Below are positions 1-5,173 of a DNA stretch of 5,474 bases, one piece after another; position 1 is the stretch's first letter; each line of letters opens with the position of its first letter. The notes under the pieces were generated by a model that made no database searches, had not been told where the DNA came from, and worked only from the letters and a program-made list of their open reading frames with translations. Source of the DNA: Sulfitobacter sp. (GTDB lineage Bacteria > Pseudomonadota > Alphaproteobacteria > Rhodobacterales > Rhodobacteraceae); assembly GCA_024636395.1 (NCBI GenBank), contig JAGXHD010000145.1:1-5474 (forward strand). Reading direction: 5' to 3'. A program made the position numbers and the translations under genes.

Positions 1-185
1 GGGTCTATCTCGAGAGCTTTTTTGCGGGGCTGAGCGAGGATGGCGCCTCAATGGATCCTGTATTGGCGCGCAAATGGTTTCAGGCGGACGGCATCCATCC
101 CAACCGCGACGGGGTCACCCGGATCGTGGGTGCGGTGGGGCCGAAGGTGTTGGAGCTGGTGGAGGCCATTGCAGTGGCAGACTGA
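1..185 (+). CDS. SGNH-family esterase / lysophospholipase-like thioesterase, C-terminal fragment
   Basis: This is the last 60 codons of a gene whose start lies left of the window; the frame runs from base 3 to a TGA at 183-185. The fragment contains DGIHPN (fragment residues 29-34), the block V signature of SGNH/GDSL hydrolases in which the Asp and His complete the Ser-His-Asp triad. The following RIVGAVGPKVLELV matches the amphipathic C-terminal helix of bacterial arylesterases and TesA-type acyl-CoA thioesterase I/lysophospholipase L1. The catalytic Ser and any signal peptide would be upstream and cannot be seen. Members of this family hydrolyse small esters or thioesters, often in the periplasm. 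The gene reads in the same direction as preT but is separated by a 124-nt gap containing an operator, so it is probably not part of the pyrimidine operon. The family is fairly certain; the substrate is unknown. Confidence 0.8.
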   Translation, partial: VYLESFFAGLSEDGASMDPVLARKWFQADGIHPNRDGVTRIVGAVGPKVLELVEAIAVAD

Positions 186-237
186 CCGCATGCCTTAAAT
201 TTGGGCGGTGATCCGATTCTTGCGGCTCCGGTTAATT

Positions 238-253
238 TTTACCAGTTGATAAA
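238..253. promoter_or_regulatory. Probable RutR-type operator upstream of preT
   Basis: The 16-bp sequence TTTACCAGTTGATAAA is an imperfect palindrome (7-bp arms around a 2-bp centre, one mismatch). It fits the E. coli RutR consensus TTGACCANNTGGTCAA, as I recall it, at 11 of 14 defined positions. The symmetry continues outward through flanking T and A runs to about 236-255. Its centre lies about 64 nt before the preT start, where repressor binding could block initiation. A closely similar site lies before the hydrolase gene at the other end of the locus, beside the rutR-like gene. No convincing -35/-10 pair could be placed around it. Confidence 0.68.
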
Positions 254-296
254 AAAATAGACCTGTGCCAGCGTTCTTTCAATGACGTGATTTGGC

Positions 297-302
297 AGAG
301 GA
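297..302 (+). promoter_or_regulatory. Ribosome binding site deciding the preT start
   Basis: AGAGGA stands 7 nt before the ATG at 310, a good Shine-Dalgarno position. A longer reading from the TTG at 292 would place this site inside the coding region, so ATG 310 is preferred. Confidence 0.7.
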
Positions 303-309
303 TCTAAAG

Positions 310-1638
310 ATGGTGGACAAGGTTTTCGAGGCGGGTGTAGTGGCGGGGCGCCTTGCGCCCGAGGCTTATGCGGAGCTTTTTTCCGATCTGCATCCGCCGC
401 TCGGCGCGCATGAGGCGCTGGTGGCGGCGGATCGCTGTTACTTCTGTCATGACGCGCCTTGCATTACGGCATGCCCCACCGACATCGATATCCCGCTGTT
501 CATCCGCCAGATCGCTACGGGTACGCCCGATGCGGCGGCGAAAACGATCCTGAGCCAGAACATCATGGGCGGCATGTGCGCTCGCGTCTGCCCCACAGAG
601 CAGCTCTGTGAGCAGGCCTGCGTGCGCGAGGAAGCCGAGGGCAAGCCTGTGCTGATCGGGCAGTTGCAGCGCTATGCCACTGATCATCTGCAGGAACAGG
701 GCGTGCATCCCTTCGTGCGTGCGGAGCCCACGGGCAAGCGCGTCGCGGTCGTGGGGGCCGGACCTGCGGGCCTTTCGGCAGCGCATCGGCTGGCGATGCT
801 GGGGCATGATGTAAAGGTTTATGATGCGCAGCCCAAGGCGGGTGGTCTCAATGAATACGGCATCGCGGCCTACAAGACGCCCGATGGATTTGCGCAGGGC
901 GAAGTGGACTGGTTGCTGAAGATCGGTGGGATCACGGTTGAGACGGGCCGCGCGCTGGGTCCTGATCTGAGCCTTGAAGGGCTACGGGCGGAATTTGATG
1001 CGGTGTTTCTGGGCATGGGTCTGGGCGGCGTGAACGATCTGGGCGTCGAGGGTGCGGATAAGGACGGCGTGCTGGATGCGGTGGATTTCATCGCTGATCT
1101 ACGGCAGGCAGGCGATATGGGCAGCGTGCCCGTGGGCCGCGATGTGGTTGTGATCGGGGGCGGCATGACGGCGGTGGATGCGGCGGTGCAGTCGAAGTTG
1201 CTTGGCGCTCTCAACGTCACGCTCGTGTATCGCCGCGGGCGCGAGCGGATGAACGCCAGTGTTTTCGAGCAGGATCTGGCGGCCTCCAAGGGGGTGCGTA
1301 TCGTGACGCATGCCGTGCCCAAAGCGGTGATCGGCAACGGCGCGGTGCGTGAGATCGAATTCGAGTACGTCGGGGACGATATGGCGCCCACGGGCCAGAC
1401 CCTGCGGCTGACGGCGGATCAGGTATTCAGGGCGATCGGGCAGACGCTGGAGGGAGAGGGACTACCGGATCTAGCTGGCGGGCGGATCGCTGTGGATGCA
1501 CAGGGGCGCACGTCTCTGGACCGGGTCTGGGCGGGGGGCGATTGTGCCACCGGCGGTGATGATCTGACCGTGACAGCTGTGGCCGAGGGGCGCGATGCGG
1601 CGATGCATATCCATGCAGCGCTGAGTGCGAATGCCTGA
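310..1638 (+). CDS. preT: NAD-dependent dihydropyrimidine dehydrogenase, subunit PreT (electron-input flavoprotein)
   Basis: Cytoplasmic 442-aa subunit that oxidises NAD(P)H and sends electrons via FAD and two [4Fe-4S] clusters to PreA for reduction of uracil/thymine to the 5,6-dihydro base. It corresponds to the N-terminal half of mammalian dihydropyrimidine dehydrogenase. Residues about 1-125 form the Fer4_20-type domain, with cysteines at 43, 46, 51, 55, 90, 94, 100 and 104. Q120 falls exactly where pig DPD uses a glutamine as a cluster ligand. GAGPAG (149-154) is the FAD dinucleotide-binding loop, VVVIGGGMTAVDAA (279-292) the NAD(P) Rossmann loop, and WAGGD (407-411) the C-terminal FAD-contact motif. 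ATG 310 was chosen over TTG 292 for its Shine-Dalgarno site. The stop overlaps the next gene by 8 nt. A glutamate-synthase small subunit or NfnB-like protein is the main alternative, but preA downstream argues for PreT. Confidence 0.93.
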   Translation: MVDKVFEAGVVAGRLAPEAYAELFSDLHPPLGAHEALVAADRCYFCHDAPCITACPTDIDIPLFIRQIATGTPDAAAKTILSQNIMGGMCARVCPTEQLCEQACVREEAEGKPVLIGQLQRYATDHLQEQGVHPFVRAEPTGKRVAVVGAGPAGLSAAHRLAMLGHDVKVYDAQPKAGGLNEYGIAAYKTPDGFAQGEVDWLLKIGGITVETGRALGPDLSLEGLRAEFDAVFLGMGLGGVNDLGVEGADKDGVLDAVDFIADLRQAGDMGSVPVGRDVVVIGGGMTAVDAAVQSKLLGALNVTLVYRRGRERMNASVFEQDLAASKGVRIVTHAVPKAVIGNGAVREIEFEYVGDDMAPTGQTLRLTADQVFRAIGQTLEGEGLPDLAGGRIAVDAQGRTSLDRVWAGGDCATGGDDLTVTAVAEGRDAAMHIHAALSANA

Positions 1639-2416
1639 GCTTCCCGAAGCGGAAGCGGCGCGGCGACGCATCGCGGACGGCGTGCTCAACCGGACGATCC
1701 AAAGCTTCGCGCTGGGCGAGATTAGCCACGTGGAACTGCCGAGCGAAGCCGAGCGCGCGGGGCTGACCGGCACACAATTCACGCGCACGCATCGGCATGG
1801 GAAGTATATTTTTGTGGGGTCGGCAGATGGACCCTGGCTGCATATCCATTTGGGCATGGCAGGTTCTATCCGGGTGACGCAAGCGGGGGAGGATACCCCG
1901 AAATACGCGCGGCTGAGCGTGGTTTTCGACGGCGGCACGCGGCTGCATTTCCGCGATCCACGCAAGTTTGGGTATGTCCGAATGGTCCCGGATGTAGACG
2001 CTTTTATCGCAGACAAGGGGCTGGGGCCGGATGCGCTCGGCATCGGCGGCAACGCTTTTGCGCAAGCTGTGGGCGGAACGCGGGGGGCGGTAAAATCGGC
2101 CCTGCTGAGCCAGAAAAAGCTCGCGGGCGTGGGCAATCTTTGGGCGGATGAAGCGCTCTACCGCGTGGGCATTGATCCGGCGGTTCGGGCCTGTGATCTG
2201 GACGCGGTGCGCATCGGGGGCCTGCACTCCGCCGTACGTGAGATTTTGCAAACCGTCGTGGAAACGGGCGCCGTCTACGCCAAGCTGCCCCGTGACTGGC
2301 TGATTCACAACCGCGAGGCTGGAGTGCCCTGCACGCGTTGCGCGGGCGAGATTACCAAGAAAACCGTGGGCGGGCGCACCTCGTATTACTGCCCCGCCCA
2401 TCAAGTGGCGGCCTAA
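1631..2416 (+). CDS. Fpg/Nei-family DNA glycosylase / AP lyase with C-C-C-H zinc finger
   Basis: A 261-aa bifunctional base-excision repair enzyme family member. ATG 1631 gives the canonical MPELPE start, whose Pro2 becomes the N-terminal Schiff-base nucleophile and whose Glu3 is catalytic; an upstream GTG at 1625 would bury it. Other family landmarks are GK (K58), LGMAGS with M76, DPRKFG with R111 and F113 (the void-filling triad M/R/F), and the H2TH region AGVGNLWADEALYRVGIDP (165-183, N169). The C-terminal zinc finger has C234, C237, C254 and H257, with finger Arg R249. The fourth ligand is His rather than Cys. The stretch before the finger (about 210-234) is roughly 8 residues shorter than in E. 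coli MutM, in the region of the 8-oxoguanine capping loop, so it is probably not the main MutM. The start overlaps the preT stop by 8 nt with no Shine-Dalgarno site, which suggests translational coupling. Family certain; substrate unknown. Confidence 0.92.
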   Translation: MPELPEAEAARRRIADGVLNRTIQSFALGEISHVELPSEAERAGLTGTQFTRTHRHGKYIFVGSADGPWLHIHLGMAGSIRVTQAGEDTPKYARLSVVFDGGTRLHFRDPRKFGYVRMVPDVDAFIADKGLGPDALGIGGNAFAQAVGGTRGAVKSALLSQKKLAGVGNLWADEALYRVGIDPAVRACDLDAVRIGGLHSAVREILQTVVETGAVYAKLPRDWLIHNREAGVPCTRCAGEITKKTVGGRTSYYCPAHQVAA

Positions 2417-2470
2417 TGTCGGCACCGTTCCTTATTTTTTCGCGTCCGCAGGGCGCGCCTGTGATCCCTA

Positions 2471-2477
2471 GAGGAGA
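2471..2477 (+). promoter_or_regulatory. Ribosome binding site of preA
   Basis: GAGGAGA lies 6 nt before the preA ATG. It is a strong site, so preA need not depend on coupling to the glycosylase gene. The 67-nt gap between glycosylase and preA shows no convincing promoter or terminator hairpin. Confidence 0.75.
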
Positions 2478-2483
2478 CTTAAA

Positions 2484-3788
2484 ATGGCTGATCTGACAAC
2501 CGACTTCCTGGGGATCAAATCCCCCAATCCGTTCTGGCTCGCCTCCGCGCCGCCGACGGACAAGGAATACAACGTGCGCCGCGCGTTCGAGGCGGGCTGG
2601 GGGGGCGTCGTGTGGAAAACACTGGGCTCCGAAGGGCCGCCCGTGGTGAACGTAAACGGGCCGCGCTACGGTGTGGTGCACGGGGCGGACCGCCGCGTGC
2701 TCGGTCTCAATAACATCGAGCTCATCACCGACCGCGATTTACAGACCAACCTCGACGAGATTACCCGCGTGAAGGCGGACTACCCCGACCGCGCGATGAT
2801 CGTGAGCATCATGGTGCCCTGCGAGGAGCAGGCGTGGAAGGACATCCTGCCGAAAGTGGAAGCCACCGGCGCGGACGGGATTGAGCTCAATTTCGGCTGT
2901 CCGCACGGCATGTCAGAGAGGGGCATGGGCGCCGCTGTGGGGCAGGTGCCGGAATACATCGAGATGGTCACACGCTGGTGCAAGCAGTATTATTCCAAGC
3001 CGGTTATCGTGAAACTGACGCCTAACATCACGGATATCCGGATCCCTGCGGAGGCAGCACGTCGCGGCGGGGCGGATGCGGTGAGCTTGATCAATACGAT
3101 TAATTCAATCGTTTCGGTCAACCTCGATACGATGAGCCCGGAGCCGAGCATCGACGGCAAGGGCAGTCACGGCGGCTATTGCGGGCCAGCGGTCAAGCCT
3201 ATCGCGCTGAGCATGGTGAGTGAGATTGCACGCGCGCCCGCGACGGCCGGCATGCCGATCAGCGGGATCGGCGGGGTCACCACCTGGCGCGATGCGGCGG
3301 AGTACATTACGATGGGGTGTGGCAACGTGCAGGTGTGCACGGCGGCGATGACCTATGGCTTCAAGATCGTGCAGGAGATGATCAGCGGGCTCTCGGAATG
3401 GATGGACGAGAAGGGACACACTTCGATCAAGGATTTCATGGGTGCTGCGGTGCCCAACACCACCGATTGGCAGTATCTCAACCTCAACTACGTCGCCAAA
3501 GCCTCGATCAACCAGGACGATTGCATCAGCTGCGGGCGCTGTTTCGCGGCCTGCGAGGACACCTCGCATCAGGCGATCGCCATGTCACCGGAGCGCGTGT
3601 TCAGCGTGATCGACGCAGAATGTGTGGCGTGCAACCTGTGCGTGGAGGTCTGTCCGGTCGAGGATTGCATCACCATGGTGCCGATGGCGGCGGGCAGTAC
3701 AGATCCGCGGACTGGCAAGATTGTTCAGGACGGGTACGCCAACTGGACGACACATCCGAACAACCCTGCGGCCACGGCGGCGGAGTGA
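2484..3788 (+). CDS. preA: NAD-dependent dihydropyrimidine dehydrogenase, catalytic subunit PreA
   Basis: Cytoplasmic 434-aa subunit that reduces uracil/thymine at an FMN with electrons from PreT, the first step of reductive pyrimidine degradation. Residues about 1-310 form a dihydroorotate-dehydrogenase-like TIM barrel. Visible elements are NPFWLASAP (15-23), VVWKTLG (42-48, K45), NFGCPHGMSERGMG (136-149), VIVKLTPN (174-181, K177), LINTINS (202-208) and the FMN phosphate loop ISGIGG (259-264). The C-terminal part carries two [4Fe-4S] motifs of 2x4Fe ferredoxin type: C347, C350, C353, C357 and C380, C383, C386, C390. The first motif ends in CE instead of the usual CP. This matches the C-terminal half of mammalian DPD. 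The pig DPD general-acid cysteine (Cys671) aligns with V152 here. Start is ATG 2484 with a strong ribosome site. It belongs to one operon with preT and the glycosylase, and the next gene converges with only 4 nt between stops. Confidence 0.95.
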   Translation: MADLTTDFLGIKSPNPFWLASAPPTDKEYNVRRAFEAGWGGVVWKTLGSEGPPVVNVNGPRYGVVHGADRRVLGLNNIELITDRDLQTNLDEITRVKADYPDRAMIVSIMVPCEEQAWKDILPKVEATGADGIELNFGCPHGMSERGMGAAVGQVPEYIEMVTRWCKQYYSKPVIVKLTPNITDIRIPAEAARRGGADAVSLINTINSIVSVNLDTMSPEPSIDGKGSHGGYCGPAVKPIALSMVSEIARAPATAGMPISGIGGVTTWRDAAEYITMGCGNVQVCTAAMTYGFKIVQEMISGLSEWMDEKGHTSIKDFMGAAVPNTTDWQYLNLNYVAKASINQDDCISCGRCFAACEDTSHQAIAMSPERVFSVIDAECVACNLCVEVCPVEDCITMVPMAAGSTDPRTGKIVQDGYANWTTHPNNPAATAAE

Positions 3789-3792
3789 AAGA

Positions 3793-4296
3793 TCAGGCAG
3801 CTTTGGAGGCAGACTTGTAGGATTCGGCGGCCAAGAGAATTGGGGCAGTCGGCAGAGGGTCGGGGGGCGCGAAGCGGTCAAGCTCGGACTGGCGCTGCGG
3901 GGCGGCTTCCGGAGCTACAATATCAGAGGCGATCTCAGGACTTTTCTCCGGTTGAGCCCGCTCAGTGTCCGCCCCGAAGACTGCGAGCGTCGCGCCGGGC
4001 AGATTTTCAAGCTGTGCGGTGACGATGGATTTTGGCTCAGCCCTGTCTGGCGGAGGCTTGTCCTCAGCCGCCTTCATGTGCTGGCGGTTCTTTGCGGCAA
4101 GCGCCTGCTGGCCTGCGGGGCCCTGACCATACCCATTGCTACCGTCGGTCGAGGCGCCGCGTGCGCCCGCACTTGACGCGGCAGGCTGGATTGCACCGCT
4201 CGCCCCTGTGCCTGTGGTCGGATCTGCCCGATATGTCGTGTGCTGGGCGGGCGATGCCGCCACGCTCATCAGATTTATTGGAATGTTCAATGCCAT
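3793..4296 (-). CDS. Uncharacterised Ala/Pro-rich, probably disordered protein
   Basis: A 167-aa reading frame of unknown function. I prefer ATG at 4296 because AAGAGG stands 5 nt upstream on the same strand; an earlier in-frame start at 4335 would add 13 residues and swallow that site. The protein starts MALNIPINLMSV, then is rich in Ala, Pro, Gly, Ser and Thr. It has a Gly/Ser-rich stretch at about 28-62, a charged segment at about 70-90 and a Pro/Glu-rich segment at about 116-155. The end, PLPTAPILLAAESYKSASKAA, is the least disordered-looking part. No signal peptide, membrane segment, cysteine or enzyme motif is visible. It follows rutR on the same strand after 95 nt and converges on preA. 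The good ribosome site and the absence of stops in a long frame support it as real, but low complexity in GC-rich DNA leaves some doubt. No function can be assigned. Confidence 0.6.
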   Translation of the reverse strand: MALNIPINLMSVAASPAQHTTYRADPTTGTGASGAIQPAASSAGARGASTDGSNGYGQGPAGQQALAAKNRQHMKAAEDKPPPDRAEPKSIVTAQLENLPGATLAVFGADTERAQPEKSPEIASDIVAPEAAPQRQSELDRFAPPDPLPTAPILLAAESYKSASKAA

Positions 4297-4301
4297 TGTT
4301 G

Positions 4302-4307
4302 CCTCTT
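4302..4307 (-). promoter_or_regulatory. Ribosome binding site deciding the start of the uncharacterised gene
   Basis: On the minus strand AAGAGG lies 5 nt before the ATG at 4296. This favours the 167-aa reading over the 180-aa one beginning at 4335. Confidence 0.55.
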
Positions 4308-4391
4308 TTCCGATGCAAAGAAGCCCGCCACCCAAGCTGACATTGCGCTGTCAAATCTTAACGAAGCATAAACCTTGGCCCGAAAACCTAC

Positions 4392-5015
4392 CTAGTGGTT
4401 AACGGGTTCAAGCAGGCTGCGGAACATCTGCTCGAGGTGCTTTGCGGCGCGCGCGGCGGGGTCCTGGTCGTCGAGCAAGACCGAGATCTGCGCGCCGAAA
4501 TCGGCGTAGTGCTGGGTGGTGGCCCAGATCGAGAAAATCAGATGCACCGGGTCGACGGGGGCGAGGCGTCCTGCGTCGATCCAATCCTGTATGACGCGGC
4601 ATTTGCTGTCGAACAGGGGCTTGAGCTCGTGTTTGAGATGATCGGTGATGCGCGGCGCACCTTGCAGGATTTCTCCGGCGAAAAGCTTGCTTTCGGAGGG
4701 CAATTCCAGCGCCATATCAAGCTTGTTGCGGACGTATCCGAGCAGTTCTTCGACGGGATCGCCCTCGGGGTTGAGCTCGATCAGAGGATCGAGCCATGTC
4801 TCCAAAAGTTGGCTCAGCAGGGTCACATAAATTTCAGTCTTGCCGTCAAAATAGTAGAGAAGATTGGGCTTGCTGAGGCCCGCCCCTTTTGCGATCGCGT
4901 CCAGTGTCGCGCCGCCGTAGCCATCGGTGGAGAACACCTCGAGCGCTGCATCGAGTATCAGGCGGCGGTTGCGGGTCTGTATGCGGCTCGGCTTCTTGAC
5001 GGGGATCTGTGTCAC
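4392..5015 (-). CDS. rutR: TetR-family pyrimidine-responsive regulator, RutR type
   Basis: A 207-aa DNA-binding regulator. The N-terminal TetR helix-turn-helix covers about residues 16-62, with the recognition part GLSKPNLLYYF (46-56). The ligand domain carries stretches that I recognise from E. coli RutR: LLYYF, the GEILQGAP region (114-121), LAPVDPVHLIF (151-161) and WATTQHYADF (164-173). E. coli RutR binds uracil and thymine, which release it from TTGACCANNTGGTCAA-type operators, and it controls the rut genes and pyrimidine metabolism. Here the gene lies between preTA and the hydrolase, and two matching palindromes lie at 238-253 and 5118-5133, so local control of the reductive pathway is likely. 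The start is a GTG giving MTQIPVK, close to the E. coli N-terminus MTQGAVK; no clear Shine-Dalgarno site precedes it and no in-frame ATG lies nearby upstream. It is divergent from the hydrolase gene. Family certain; the RutR assignment is strong. Confidence 0.88.
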   Translation of the reverse strand: MTQIPVKKPSRIQTRNRRLILDAALEVFSTDGYGGATLDAIAKGAGLSKPNLLYYFDGKTEIYVTLLSQLLETWLDPLIELNPEGDPVEELLGYVRNKLDMALELPSESKLFAGEILQGAPRITDHLKHELKPLFDSKCRVIQDWIDAGRLAPVDPVHLIFSIWATTQHYADFGAQISVLLDDQDPAARAAKHLEQMFRSLLEPVNH

Positions 5016-5085
5016 GGAGTGGTCACCGGGTGCTGGGAAAATGGGCAGAATGCAAAATGTGCTGCGGGTCTTTCTAAAGCAGAAC

Positions 5086-5114
5086 TTGACAGACAGGAAG
5101 GCAGGGGCAATCGT
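5086..5114 (+). promoter_or_regulatory. Possible sigma-70 promoter of the hydrolase gene
   Basis: A perfect TTGACA (5086-5091) is followed after 17 nt by AATCGT (5109-5114), a weak 3-of-6 match to the -10 box. Initiation would fall near 5120, inside the operator-like palindrome at 5118-5133, which is a sensible layout for a repressor. The -10 is poor, so this is tentative. Confidence 0.35.
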
Positions 5115-5117
5115 CCA

Positions 5118-5133
5118 TTGACCAATTGGTAAA
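5118..5133. promoter_or_regulatory. Near-perfect RutR-type operator in the rutR/hydrolase divergent region
   Basis: TTGACCAATTGGTAAA matches the remembered E. coli RutR consensus TTGACCANNTGGTCAA at 13 of 14 defined positions. The core ACCAATTGGT is a perfect 10-bp palindrome. It lies about 48 nt before the hydrolase start and about 110 nt before the rutR start on the other strand. This position would suit repression of the hydrolase promoter, and possibly autoregulation of rutR. It resembles the palindrome upstream of preT. Confidence 0.78.
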
Positions 5134-5142
5134 AATTTTACC
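5128..5142. repeat. Second palindrome overlapping the operator
   Basis: GGTAAAAATTTTACC has perfect 7-bp arms around one central A. Its left arm is the right half of the operator at 5118-5133. The region therefore holds three half-sites in alternating orientation, which could allow a second regulator dimer or an alternative register. It could also be a by-product of the A/T tract. Confidence 0.5.
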
Positions 5143-5161
5143 CCAAGCCCATCATCCGAAC

Positions 5162-5166
5162 AGGAG
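5162..5166 (+). promoter_or_regulatory. Ribosome binding site of the hydrolase gene
   Basis: AGGAG lies 7 nt before the ATG at 5174 and supports that start. Confidence 0.7.
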
Positions 5167-5173
5167 CCAGCCC

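Noticed and set aside
213..240. Terminator for the esterase gene before the preT operator
   Set aside because: The T-run at 236-240 is not preceded by a convincing hairpin; the local G/C words do not pair over more than 3 bp.
1427..2425. Minus-strand open frame of 332 codons opposite the end of preT and the glycosylase gene
   Set aside because: Its protein is Arg/His/Pro-rich with no domain, and it lies fully opposite genes with clear family motifs; it is an antisense shadow of GC-rich coding DNA.
2417..2450. T-run at 2435-2440 after the glycosylase gene as a terminator
   Set aside because: No GC-rich stem stands directly before it (only a 3-bp GCC/GGC pairing), so it does not look like an intrinsic terminator; preA is probably reached by readthrough.
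3622..4176. Plus-strand open frame of 184 codons across the end of preA and the uncharacterised gene
   Set aside because: It starts inside the preA ferredoxin domain in another frame, is Arg-rich and has no ribosome site or motif.
4326..4354. TTGACA on the minus strand (4349-4354) as -35 of the uncharacterised gene
   Set aside because: The -10 position 17 nt downstream reads GTGGCG, with no acceptable alternative at nearby spacings; also part of a short TGACA/TGTCA inverted repeat that may be chance.
4387..4402. Possible third operator with TGGTTAA at 4396-4402 at the regulator's stop codon
   Set aside because: Only the right half resembles the consensus; the left half CCTACCT matches at three positions. 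Partly coding sequence.
4395..5132. Plus-strand open frame of 245 codons opposite the regulator
   Set aside because: The minus strand encodes an unmistakable TetR/RutR protein here, and the plus frame shows no motif and runs through the operator; treated as a shadow.
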